From Bacillota bacterium (GTDB lineage: Bacteria > Bacillota > UBA4882 > UBA10575), in assembly GCA_012838955.1 (NCBI GenBank), contig DUOH01000027.1:1-64000 (forward strand): a DNA stretch of 64,000 nucleotides, given 5' to 3'. The position numbers and the translations under genes were made by a program. This document shows positions 1-7,920 of this stretch, in pieces (the first letter of the stretch is position 1; every line of letters begins with the position of its first letter). Below the pieces are notes generated by a model. The model had not been told where the DNA came from. It searched no databases and saw nothing but the letters and a program-made list of their open reading frames with translations.

Positions 1-176
1 CCCCGTCCTTCTCCTGCTGGTAATTGGTTACATTACCGTTACAGGATGATATCTCATGGTTTCCCCCACAATTCCAGGTCATTCCTGCAGCCGCAGGTGA
101 ACCGAGTTTCAGTTTAAGTCTCTTGCGGCTGCGCGTCTACTTAATTCCTTGTAGTCATCTGTTATGAATTTAATCG
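1..176. other. non-coding edge with inverted repeat
   Basis: No gene is visible here. GCAGCCGCA at 87-95 is perfectly complementary to TGCGGCTGC at 124-132, a 9-bp inverted repeat with a 28-nt loop. No clear T-run follows it, so I do not call it a terminator. Confidence 0.4.
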
Positions 177-1070
177 TCAGGAATATGTTGATGTTTCTAC
201 CAATCGTAGCCTATTTTCCACCATGGGAATCTCTCTTGACATCCCCTCCAATACTTGATGTAACGCTTTCTCTACTTTCCTCTTCTCCTGCCTGCTGTGC
301 ACTTCACCCTCGATGATCAATTGGCCCTTCTCCCAACTGTAGTTAATCGAGGCATTTCTGAGAAACGGATCAGCGTTTAGCCTGTCGATCAACTCGGTAA
401 CCGCCTCGGAAAGCGGTCCCGGTCTGACTTCCACCTCATTTTCTATTCTTTTAACTCCGCTCACCTTAGAGACGAGTTCTTCCAAGAACTCCATGTCGGT
501 TTGATTGACCAAACCGGTAAGTCTGACGGTTCCCCCCTTCGCTGTAACCTGTACCGCACGGGCCAGAAGCGTATCATGGTTATACAACTTTTCTTTGACC
601 TGATTGACCAGGTTGATGTCGTCGATCTCTTTCTCCTCCCCAACCTGAAGTTCGCTGCTGACTTCTCTGACCCCCCGGGCCCGACCTGCGGCTTTCATCG
701 CCGCCTCTTTCTCCGCCAGATTTTTAACCTCACCCACCAGCCGTACACGGCCTTTCACCACTTCCAAGCCGACGGTCTTCGGCACCTGTGGATCGCTAAG
801 GAGCTCTTCGCTGACTTCAAACTTTATATCTTCATCGTTAATGGCGCCGTCCGTACAAACCGTAATTCCGTTCTCCACCCGCTTGACCCCGGGTATATTA
901 CCGATCAAGCGTTCGGCCTCCTCTTTTTCGGCAAATACATCCACCACCCCCTGGAGGTAGACTGCGCCATCCCTCTCTCTGACCTGTAGCGCATAAGGGG
1001 CTAAGGGCGATGTTGATAAAACCTGTTTGATTCGCTCCTCTAGATCCCTTCTTCCCGTATCCACAACCAT
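177..1070 (-). CDS. protein with four BON domains
   Basis: The 297-residue protein consists of four consecutive BON-type repeats, about residues 9-71, 77-143, 149-214 and 219-289. Each has the alpha-beta pattern ending in a GVKRVEN-like or GVREVSS-like turn and a short valine-rich strand. BON domains are known to bind phospholipid surfaces or to contact membranes and the envelope. No signal peptide or membrane segment is seen, so the protein is probably cytoplasmic or membrane-peripheral. The ATG at 1070 lies directly after a GGAGG, so the in-frame GTG at 1064, six bases from that GGAGG, may be the real start. The gene stands alone, with the cobO terminator upstream. The substrate is unknown; the domain call is confident. 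Confidence 0.85.
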   Translation of the reverse strand: MVVDTGRRDLEERIKQVLSTSPLAPYALQVRERDGAVYLQGVVDVFAEKEEAERLIGNIPGVKRVENGITVCTDGAINDEDIKFEVSEELLSDPQVPKTVGLEVVKGRVRLVGEVKNLAEKEAAMKAAGRARGVREVSSELQVGEEKEIDDINLVNQVKEKLYNHDTLLARAVQVTAKGGTVRLTGLVNQTDMEFLEELVSKVSGVKRIENEVEVRPGPLSEAVTELIDRLNADPFLRNASINYSWEKGQLIIEGEVHSRQEKRKVEKALHQVLEGMSREIPMVENRLRLVETSTYS

Positions 1071-1219
1071 CCTCCGATCGCCTCCGAACTTATTCTCTTC
1101 CTATAACTCCGCTTGGGCGATAAATCTGTTGTCTTCTGTGACTATGCGCCGGGAGCGGCTCGCGCTAATTAGAAGACGTGACACCACCCCAAATTCTTAC
1201 ATTTAATCATTCCCTTAAA

Positions 1220-1250
1220 CCAAAAAAATATCCGGTCTTCAGTAGACCGG
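1220..1250 (-). terminator. terminator after cobO
   Basis: On the minus strand CCGGTCT pairs with AGACCGG (1232-1238 with 1244-1250, 5-nt loop). It is followed a few bases later by a run of seven T (1222-1228). It lies about 30 bp after the cobO stop and would end the cobO/AmmeMemoRadiSam transcript. Confidence 0.8.
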
Positions 1251-1282
1251 AGTGTTTAGGGAAACCGGGATTCAAAGATTGC

Positions 1283-1786
1283 TCAATACTCTATCCCTTG
1301 CCTGGCCTCAGCCCCTTGGCGGTAGGGGTGTTTTACCTCCTTCATTTCGGTTACCAAATCAGCGCAGTCCATCAGAGCCTGTGGCATGTCTCTGCCAGTC
1401 AGCACAAATTCGGTTCCTTCCGAAGCAGACTGCAAGAGAGTCAATACCCGGTCCACAGAGAGCAGTCCGTGGTTAACAGCGTGACTGACCTCGTCCAGGA
1501 CCACTATATCCATTCCGTTCCGTACCGCCTCTTCGGCTGCTGCCAACCCGGACTCGGCCATCTCTATCTCATCCGCTTCCGGCGGGCCGCCTACCAGCCA
1601 ACGTCCACTGCCATATTGGTGAAAAGGTATCCCCAGTTTACGTGCAGCCTTAAGCTCACCAGTGACTTCTCCGGATTTTAAGAACTGAAAGACGCCCACG
1701 GATAAACCCTGTCCCCAGGCGCGAACGGCCAAACCCATGGCTGCCGTGGTTTTCCCCTTACCGTTACCTGTATAGACCTGAATCAT
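1283..1786 (-). CDS. cobO: cob(I)yrinic acid a,c-diamide adenosyltransferase
   Basis: This is a CobA/CobO/BtuR-family ATP:corrinoid adenosyltransferase, 167 aa from the chosen start. It transfers the 5'-deoxyadenosyl group of ATP to cob(I)alamin-type corrinoids. The start is unmistakable: MIQVYTGNGKGKTTAAMG carries the family's P-loop GNGKGKT at residues 7-13. DEVSHAVNHGL matches the conserved Asp-Glu region. The ATG at 1786 overlaps the stop of the upstream radical SAM gene in ATGA, so the two are translationally coupled. A longer reading frame adds 15 residues without family support. No other cobalamin biosynthesis gene is in the window, so it may act in corrinoid salvage. Confidence 0.93.
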   Translation of the reverse strand: MIQVYTGNGKGKTTAAMGLAVRAWGQGLSVGVFQFLKSGEVTGELKAARKLGIPFHQYGSGRWLVGGPPEADEIEMAESGLAAAEEAVRNGMDIVVLDEVSHAVNHGLLSVDRVLTLLQSASEGTEFVLTGRDMPQALMDCADLVTEMKEVKHPYRQGAEARQGIEY

Positions 1787-2826
1787 CCGCCCACTCCCTC
1801 CAGATCGGCCACTCGGCCACACCCTTGACAATGCCCGGCCTGCAAACCGCGGAGCTTAGCGGAGAATCCGTTTCTCTCCACCCACACCTCTCCACAGTCC
1901 GGACAGGCGGTAGACGAATAACGCTGATCCGCTACATTCCCAAGATAGACATAGGCCAAACGTTCTTTGGCGATTTGATAAGCTTTCTGCAAGGTGGAGA
2001 CGGGCGTAGGTGGCAGATCCATTTGATAATTAGGGAAATACCTGGAAAAATGGAGAGGAATCCTGTGATCCAAATCCGCCACAAACTCAACTATCCACTC
2101 GATCTCAGCTTCGTCGTCATTCACCCCGGGGATGAGCAGATTGGTAACTTCCAAATGAACCTGCTCCGCCAGGAGGCGAGCGATATCCAACACTGGGCGT
2201 ACCCGTCCACCGCAGTATTCTCTATAAAAAGCATCGGTCCACCCTTTAAGGTCAAGATTGACCCCGTCAATATAGGGTAAAAGCTCTTGCAGAGGGGCGG
2301 GGTTGATAAAACCGTTGGTCACCAGGACATTCTTCAACCCGGCTTTCTTCGCCAGCCTGGCGCTGTCCAGGACATACTCGTACCAAACCAGCGGTTCCGA
2401 ATAGGTGAAAGCCAGGCCGATACTCCCCCTTGCTTTGGCGCTCTCCGCTAAGGCCACCAATTCTTCGGGTTGAATATCTTCCGCTCTCGTCTCCGCTTGA
2501 GCAATCTCCCAGTTTTGGCAGAACCGGCAAGCCAGGTTGCAACCGAAAGTTCCTACGGACAAAATGGCAGAACCCGGATGAAAATGATACAAAGGTTTCT
2601 TTTCGATCGGGTCTAGAGCCAAAGCGGTGACCTGCCCATAGTTCTCCAAATATAATTTCCCGCTGCGGGCCACCCGTACCCGGCACTTACCCAGCTCTCC
2701 CTCTTGCAAGGCGCAAGACTGGGGACAAAGGCCGCAAACCACTCGTCCGGAGTCAACGGCGCGATATAAATGGGCCGGGACTTCCCGTACTTTCTCGGTC
2801 CGCAGAGCGCACTCCTCCTTACTCAT
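1783..2826 (-). CDS. amrS: AmmeMemoRadiSam system radical SAM protein
   Basis: The 347-aa protein belongs to the AmmeMemoRadiSam radical SAM family, related to pyruvate-formate-lyase activating enzymes. The 4Fe-4S/SAM motif CNLACRFCQNWEIAQ (about residues 96-110) has the CxxxCxxC spacing. N-terminal cysteines (CGLCPQSCALQEGELGKC) and C-terminal pairs (CPDCGEV, CQGCGRV) suggest further metal sites, typical of the longer members. It overlaps the upstream Memo/AMMECR1 gene by 8 bp and the downstream cobO by 4 bp. The three names of the system are therefore encoded by two adjacent genes. The substrate of the system is not firmly known. The family call is secure. Confidence 0.92.
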   Translation of the reverse strand: MSKEECALRTEKVREVPAHLYRAVDSGRVVCGLCPQSCALQEGELGKCRVRVARSGKLYLENYGQVTALALDPIEKKPLYHFHPGSAILSVGTFGCNLACRFCQNWEIAQAETRAEDIQPEELVALAESAKARGSIGLAFTYSEPLVWYEYVLDSARLAKKAGLKNVLVTNGFINPAPLQELLPYIDGVNLDLKGWTDAFYREYCGGRVRPVLDIARLLAEQVHLEVTNLLIPGVNDDEAEIEWIVEFVADLDHRIPLHFSRYFPNYQMDLPPTPVSTLQKAYQIAKERLAYVYLGNVADQRYSSTACPDCGEVWVERNGFSAKLRGLQAGHCQGCGRVADLEGVGG

Positions 2827-4219
2827 ACCTTTTTACTTCGAACTTCTCCAACTCTACCTCTTCATGAGGTGCTATTCCCGCCTTTTGCTTGGCGATCCTG
2901 ATTTGTTCTTCCACGGTGTCTACGCCTTCCAGATTGGGCAGGAGTAGGCCGGTCCGGCCGCCCCTGCGTACAATCACCCCGTATCTCCTTGGATCCAGCT
3001 CTTCCAGAGTGAAGACTGGTTCCGGCTTGGCCAACACATCCACAGAATAGATTAACTCCTCCAATTCGTCTGCGCCGATCGGATCAAACCTGGGATCATG
3101 AAAAGCCGCGGCAATGGCGTTATGTTTTACTTCTTCGTACAGCGTCGGTTGGGTAGGGTAGATCGTACCAATACACCCACGCAAGGCACCATTCTTTTTA
3201 ATGGAGACAAAGACGCCGGCGGCTTGCTGGAATTCTACGTTTATTTCCGAGGGATTCTCATTCATTCCCGCTTCCCCTACCCCCGTCAGGTGGCGCTCCA
3301 CGGTCAAGCGCGCCAACCGCGCCAAAGGCGACTCCGCAGCCCGCCTCTGTAAAACCGCGTCTTTTTGCTGTTTCTCCAAAACAGAGCGGAGGTTCTGTTG
3401 GGGATTCTCCCGCCCCGGTGTAAACTGGGCTACTGCATAGCCTACACCGTAGGGCCCTTCATAACTTAAAACCTGAATGTTTAAGTCAAATCCGGCAAAA
3501 ACCCCCAACAACATCAGCAGGGTACGGAACCCGCACTCCGCCGCTTTTTCAACAAAAGCCGGTTTCAACTTGAAGAGTTCCGCCAGACGGTGCTCCTGTA
3601 ACAACCGGACCAAAGTCTGATCAAACTCCGCACCACACGGATCGTAAGGGGCCGCTCCCCCCGGTTTTAGCGCGTGTGACAGGTCGCCGCTGGCGATCAC
3701 AGCCACCCTCCGCCGGGAATTTTTTACGGCCCGGCCGATGGCGGCGCCGAGGATATACTGTTTATGCCAGGGCAACAGAGTCATGCCGGTAGCTACCAAA
3801 CTATACGACAGATCACCCAAGAAGGAGAGGGGCACGGTCACCCCATGGTCCACCGCTGAGGAAATCCGGTATTGCGCTGCCTGATCCGCTGTTAATTCCA
3901 TCGCCGGGATCCCCTCCGCTTTCACTTCTGTACAGATCTCCTCCACGAGCAGCCGATCATTCTCCCATTCCCAAGACAGGTCAGCGCCGAATCTGCGCAA
4001 GTCGCCACAGAGGACTGCCTCTCCGCGGATGGCCAACCCATCCTGGAAGAGGGGTCCGTGTGGGGAAAAAACCACTATGGTATCTGGAGACACCTCTTTG
4101 ATCTGTTTGGCCACGGCCTCCATGGCGGATATGGTCCGCCTGGCGGCTTCCCGTTCAGCCCCGCCCACCTCCGGTACGATGAGGGGAGGATGGGGAAGAA
4201 AAGCTCCGTAAACCAGCAT
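2819..4219 (-). CDS. Memo-like dioxygenase domain fused to AMMECR1
   Basis: This 466-aa protein is a two-domain fusion. Residues 1 to about 270 form a class III extradiol-dioxygenase/Memo-like domain, with HPPLIVPEV at the start, SPHGP, the aspartate-serine-histidine stretch ASGDLSHAL and a GYAVAQF ending. Residues about 300-466 form an AMMECR1 domain with its hallmark LRGCIGT and AFHDPRF. The fusion with the adjacent radical SAM enzyme gives the full AmmeMemoRadiSam set. Such fusions occur in other Firmicutes. The ATG is preceded by AAGGAGGG. The biochemical role remains unsettled in the literature; radical protein or nucleic-acid modification has been proposed. Confidence 0.9.
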   Translation of the reverse strand: MLVYGAFLPHPPLIVPEVGGAEREAARRTISAMEAVAKQIKEVSPDTIVVFSPHGPLFQDGLAIRGEAVLCGDLRRFGADLSWEWENDRLLVEEICTEVKAEGIPAMELTADQAAQYRISSAVDHGVTVPLSFLGDLSYSLVATGMTLLPWHKQYILGAAIGRAVKNSRRRVAVIASGDLSHALKPGGAAPYDPCGAEFDQTLVRLLQEHRLAELFKLKPAFVEKAAECGFRTLLMLLGVFAGFDLNIQVLSYEGPYGVGYAVAQFTPGRENPQQNLRSVLEKQQKDAVLQRRAAESPLARLARLTVERHLTGVGEAGMNENPSEINVEFQQAAGVFVSIKKNGALRGCIGTIYPTQPTLYEEVKHNAIAAAFHDPRFDPIGADELEELIYSVDVLAKPEPVFTLEELDPRRYGVIVRRGGRTGLLLPNLEGVDTVEEQIRIAKQKAGIAPHEEVELEKFEVKRYE

Positions 4220-4268
4220 TCTTTTCCCTCCTTACAACCGAAACATGAACCCAATTGCCGTTTTATGT

Positions 4269-5414
4269 CTAGTGAAAGTAATATGTAGCCTTTATCCAAT
4301 ATCCTTTCTCCGCTGAATAGTTAAATCCTCCCCACGGAGCCAAGCCCAATTCCCATCTAAGATTAGGATAGTTCAAAATAATATTGAGCATTCCGCCGCA
4401 TTCCTCCCCATCCTCCCTGAGCTTTCGGAAGAGCTCCGCCCGCACCCGGTGCTTCTTCAAACCATGTCTCGCCGGAAACTCGGTGGTGAACCGTAAGCCC
4501 ATTCTGGATCTGAAGTCGGCGTCATCCTCCCTAACCTCATCAACCAGGATTAGCTGGCCGACGCTCTTTTGTACTCCAAACATCCAGTCAACGGTGAAGG
4601 TGTTGCCTTTCGGGCACTCCAACACGGCCAAAAAATCCCTTTCTCGTCTTTGCTTGCCATTTCCCCATTGCTGAAAGTGTTGTGTATGATCCAGCCTCAC
4701 TCCGGCGAAAGCGGCAACCTTCCAACTCCAATCCACCCCCCAGGAATTGCTCCAATAATTGCCCCAAGCGTTCTCCGGATATACTCCGCTGGCTTCCTTA
4801 TACGAGACCGTAAGCTCATGGTTTTTATGTCTGCTCCGCCCTTCAGTGACTAGATTGTATTTTGTCCATGAATTCGGTGAGGTGGCATAATCCTTCACTC
4901 TCTTCGTGAGCTCGCCGGTAAGACGGAATTTTTTCCACGGTGTCCACCCGACGCCCAATCCATACTCGGAATAGGCGTATTCGTCCAATGAATATCCGGT
5001 GTTGGTCTGGCGCCACTCCCCATCACTCCATAGTTTCCAAGACCACGACTTGGTATTTCTCTTCTCTGTCAAGAAACGCAACCGCCAATAATCACAGGCC
5101 GACTCAAAAGAATAACTACCCTCTCCGCCCACCCACCAACCGCCTTTTGTTTTAATCCTGACCGCATTCTTCACCCGGGACAGGCGTTGATACGACATAG
5201 GATCATAAAAGACCGTATCCAGACTCCACCGCCAATTTTTTGCCTTATAGGCGACGGCTAGATCGTATTTGTGTAAAAACTCTCCTTCCTGCTCCTTTAG
5301 TTTTACCTCCACCGGACCGGCTATAAATCGGGCGCCGACCCCTTCTGCGCAGCTGAAGATGGTGAGCACGCATAACAAGAAAGACTGGGCCGCTTTAGAA
5401 AAAGAACCAGTCAC
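4269..5414 (-). CDS. putative outer-membrane beta-barrel protein
   Basis: I do not recognise a named family. The 381-aa product starts with a hydrophobic stretch (about residues 10-25, SFLLCVLTIFSCAEG) that can serve as a signal peptide. The rest is dominated by short alternating polar/aromatic segments such as YWRLRFL, WSWKLWSD, WGVDWSWKVAAF and RWELGLAPW, with very many Trp and Tyr. It ends ATYYFH, close to the aromatic C-terminus of barrel proteins. No helical membrane segment is present after the N-terminus. Together these suggest an outer-membrane beta-barrel, the second in this window besides 62162-63205. A secreted beta-rich carbohydrate-binding protein is an alternative. The gene stands alone between the amidase and the AmmeMemoRadiSam genes. 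Confidence 0.6.
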   Translation of the reverse strand: MTGSFSKAAQSFLLCVLTIFSCAEGVGARFIAGPVEVKLKEQEGEFLHKYDLAVAYKAKNWRWSLDTVFYDPMSYQRLSRVKNAVRIKTKGGWWVGGEGSYSFESACDYWRLRFLTEKRNTKSWSWKLWSDGEWRQTNTGYSLDEYAYSEYGLGVGWTPWKKFRLTGELTKRVKDYATSPNSWTKYNLVTEGRSRHKNHELTVSYKEASGVYPENAWGNYWSNSWGVDWSWKVAAFAGVRLDHTQHFQQWGNGKQRRERDFLAVLECPKGNTFTVDWMFGVQKSVGQLILVDEVREDDADFRSRMGLRFTTEFPARHGLKKHRVRAELFRKLREDGEECGGMLNIILNYPNLRWELGLAPWGGFNYSAEKGYWIKATYYFH

Positions 5415-5724
5415 CGCTTACCCTCCCCGCTTAAGGAATTAGAGAAATTTTCTTGAGTGCGTATACTGTAGTAAGAAGAGATTTCGATATCTTGACATAA
5501 TTTTCCTTTATTATAAATTATTTCCTTTAGCAGAGTGAAACTTGTCCTTCCTGCTTTGTTCGGATCTGATCGCGGATTAGCCCACTTTCAGGCAGGGAGA
5601 GAGGTTGCATATCCTTAATAATTTTTCTAATTTAGAATAGAAAACAGGAGGTGACAGGAGCTTGTCCACATCCGGGGAGCCACCAGACAACCGCTGCCGG
5701 GGCACTGGGGAAGAGCGTAATTCA
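5415..5724. other. 310-bp intergenic region, AT-rich in part
   Basis: No gene is seen. The stretch 5490-5530 is very AT-rich and must contain the upstream signals of the barrel gene. A TTGACA occurs on the plus strand at 5494, but no well-spaced -10 follows it. A GGAGGTGA-like sequence at about 5646-5655 precedes only a short frame that runs into the amidase gene antisense, and is probably chance. Confidence 0.3.
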
Positions 5725-6984
5725 TCACTTAGTTTGGTGGATCAGATCCTCCCTGGGCGGCACAGGTTCATCTAGGAGAATGTGCCCGCCCAAACTGTAG
5801 CCTTTCTGTCCGTCAATTAAGACCGTGACTGCCTCCAATTCCAGGTTGAACGCCAAGGTGTTCACAATACTATAAAGGCCCAACAATTCCGCAGCCACTC
5901 CTCCGTTGACAGCCGTCGCCAGCTCCGGTTTTACGTCAATAATGGCCTGCTTTCCCCGGAGGCTGATCTTGGTCACCCACTTGCCCGGCGGCAGGCAAGG
6001 CAAGAGCGCGCTGTTTTCACCGGGTCCCCGTTGCAACTCGCCGAGCAAACGTTCTGCTTTCATTAACACAGAGTCTTTTGGCGTCAAGCCCAAATCTCTT
6101 TCTTCAAAATATAAATTCAAATCCTCACTATAGGGAGAAGTGAAAAAAAGACGGGCAAATCCGGGGGCAACCGGCGGCGGGGGCAGCTCCGGATAGACCT
6201 TGCCCGTAAGATTGCTTACAGGCGCCGCTCTGTTCTCCCCTTCTTCCTCTGCCAGATAAATGATGGTCCCGAGAAAGATCGCCTCCGCCAAGCGCTCACG
6301 ATATTCGGCAGTAGCCAACAACTGTTCCTCCCGGGGGTTCGAGATGAATCCCACCTCCACAGTTACTGAAGGAAGATCCGTTGATTTCAGGAGCATATAA
6401 TCGGCAGCCAGCGCTTTTCGCCGATTTGGCCCCAGTTTTTCCACTAATTGCTCTTGAATACACCTGGCCGCCGCTTTGCTCGCCGGGTACCGCAGATCGT
6501 AAAAGCACTGCGCTCCGGACCAGATCGACTGCGGAAAACTATTCACATGAATGCTAAGGAGCAGGTCTGCTTTACTTTGGTTCACCATCCTTATCCTATG
6601 GAGAAGGTCGCGACGTTTTTGAGTGAGTTCACCGGGGACGGGATTTCCCTCCGCCACGTCGCTATAGTCGATATCAGCTTCCCTGGTCATCACCACGTAC
6701 ACACCGACCCTGGAAAAGAGGCGCTTTAACCTCCTGGCGATATCGAGAGTGATCACCTTCTCCTGTAGGCCGGTCCGGCCGACCGCCCCCGGATCCCTGC
6801 CTCCGTGTCCGGCATCGATCACAATTCTCCGTCCTGAGACACTGGCCGGACCAGGAGCCGCCACCCGCAGCAAAGGATTAAACTGTAAAACAAAGCCCAA
6901 AATGACCAGAACAAGAAAGACGACATATAATAATGGAGCAAAACGGATGCAAAAAACAAAAAAACAGCCTTCATCCTTCATCAT
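5725..6984 (-). CDS. N-acetylmuramoyl-L-alanine amidase with GerMN domain
   Basis: The protein (419 aa) has an N-terminal membrane anchor at about residues 14-35. An Amidase_3 domain follows (about 52-245), with zinc-ligand motifs VIDAGHGGRDPG (His60) and SIHVNSF (His146) and the catalytic glutamate region TVEVGFISNPREE (about 208-220). A C-terminal GerMN domain (about 278-405) contains LNLYFEERDLG and VNTLAFN. Amidase_3 enzymes cut the amide between MurNAc and the peptide. CwlD, a member, works with GerA-region proteins in cortex maturation, and GerM is a separate sporulation lipoprotein in Bacillus. Here both functions appear fused, which points to spore peptidoglycan (inference). The gene starts at ATGATG after GGGGGTGAT and is monocistronic. 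Confidence 0.88.
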   Translation of the reverse strand: MMKDEGCFFVFCIRFAPLLYVVFLVLVILGFVLQFNPLLRVAAPGPASVSGRRIVIDAGHGGRDPGAVGRTGLQEKVITLDIARRLKRLFSRVGVYVVMTREADIDYSDVAEGNPVPGELTQKRRDLLHRIRMVNQSKADLLLSIHVNSFPQSIWSGAQCFYDLRYPASKAAARCIQEQLVEKLGPNRRKALAADYMLLKSTDLPSVTVEVGFISNPREEQLLATAEYRERLAEAIFLGTIIYLAEEEGENRAAPVSNLTGKVYPELPPPPVAPGFARLFFTSPYSEDLNLYFEERDLGLTPKDSVLMKAERLLGELQRGPGENSALLPCLPPGKWVTKISLRGKQAIIDVKPELATAVNGGVAAELLGLYSIVNTLAFNLELEAVTVLIDGQKGYSLGGHILLDEPVPPREDLIHQTK

Positions 6985-7108
6985 ATCACCCCCGGCCTTC
7001 CTTCTAAAATATGCCGGATCAGCTGATGTTAGAAGCGGACAATAGGCTTAACCGGTAAAGTTCCTGTTCGGCCGGGGTTTAATACCATATTCGCCAATTA
7101 ATCTTTTA

Positions 7109-7137
7109 TTGACTTTATGGTCTATTTTTGCTATTAT
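7109..7137 (+). promoter_or_regulatory. sigma-A-type promoter upstream of speH
   Basis: TTGACT (7109-7114), a 17-bp spacer and TATTAT (7132-7137) make a good vegetative promoter. It lies about 180 bp upstream of speH, leaving a long leader. It also directs away from the amidase gene, with which it is divergent. Confidence 0.7.
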
Positions 7138-7317
7138 ATGTTTGCTTTGAATTGCCCCAAAGGAGGAAAGACGTTAAATCCCAAATAAAAAATATAGTCC
7201 TGATCTAACATATATCCCGAGGCTTCCTGTGAAGTGTATCATCGGGTAAAGGGAAATCAGGGCGCTTATGGGTCAAAACGTTCTTCCTGACCATTATCCT
7301 TAGCGAGGTGAGGTGGA

Positions 7318-7719
7318 ATGAAAACTTTTGATACTGTAGGTGCTCATGTTCTGGCCGATTTTTGGGGATGCCAGGCAAGCAAGCTCGATGATGCCGAGCT
7401 GTTGATGCGCAGTCTCCGCGAAGCGGCGCGCAACGCGAAGATGACTATCTTAGGTGAGGAAGCCCACAAATTTGAACCTCAGGGTTTTACAGGTTTGTTG
7501 CTTTTGGCGGAAAGCCATATCTCCATCCATACCTATCCGGAGAAGGGGTATGCCGCGATTGACGTTTTCACCTGTGGAAGCGGTAAAACCCAGGAGGCCA
7601 TCAACTACCTGAAAGTGGTCCTCCAACCCACCCATGTCAAAGAAACGGTATTGCGGAGAGGGGTACCGGAAGAAGCGACTATAGAAAATACCTATTCATC
7701 AGTGCATATCAGCGCATAA
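7318..7719 (+). CDS. speH: S-adenosylmethionine decarboxylase proenzyme
   Basis: This 133-aa protein is a prokaryotic class 1B AdoMet decarboxylase, which makes decarboxylated SAM, the aminopropyl donor for spermidine. The proenzyme self-cleaves before the serine of ESHISIHTYPE (Glu65-Ser66), leaving a pyruvoyl group. The conserved DVFTCG with Cys86 is present, and the length is that of the family. The ATG follows GAGGTGAGGTGG. A promoter lies at 7109-7137 and a terminator follows directly, so the gene is transcribed alone. Its likely partner is the Orn/Lys/Arg decarboxylase at 45086-46543; no spermidine synthase is in the window. Confidence 0.95.
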   Translation: MKTFDTVGAHVLADFWGCQASKLDDAELLMRSLREAARNAKMTILGEEAHKFEPQGFTGLLLLAESHISIHTYPEKGYAAIDVFTCGSGKTQEAINYLKVVLQPTHVKETVLRRGVPEEATIENTYSSVHISA

Positions 7720-7725
7720 AGAGAA

Positions 7726-7754
7726 GGCCGTCCAAGAAGAGGACGGTCTTTTTT
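7726..7754 (+). terminator. terminator after speH
   Basis: GGCCGTCC (7726-7733) pairs with GGACGGTC (7741-7748, one G-U pair) across a 7-nt loop and is followed by six T. It starts 6 bp after the speH stop. Confidence 0.85.
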
Positions 7755-7848
7755 ACAATGCTTAATGTTTACCCGCGGTTTGCCGCGCCGGACCTTGGTT
7801 ATACTAAATAGGAATTCCAGTAGAAGAAGAGATCCCGTGCTTGGCTGT

Positions 7849-7889
7849 GCTAAGTTCTTAGCTCCGCTAAGTGCTTAGCGCAGCTAAGC
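7849..7889. repeat. tandem palindromes upstream of ku
   Basis: Two adjacent palindromes share the same half site GCTAAG: GCTAAGTTCTTAGC (7849-7862) and CGCTAAGTGCTTAGCG (7865-7880). A third half site, GCTAAGC, lies at 7883-7889. The centres of the two palindromes are about 17 bp apart. They lie 32-72 bp before the ku start, where an operator would act. Alternatively the array folds as hairpins in the ku leader. No T-run follows, so it is not a terminator. Confidence 0.6.
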
Positions 7890-7920
7890 GTGGCCAAAAT
7901 CTATCCGGGGAGGCAGCTAT

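Noticed and set aside
501-989. 162-residue plus-strand frame
   Set aside because: It is antisense to the BON protein and has no family features.
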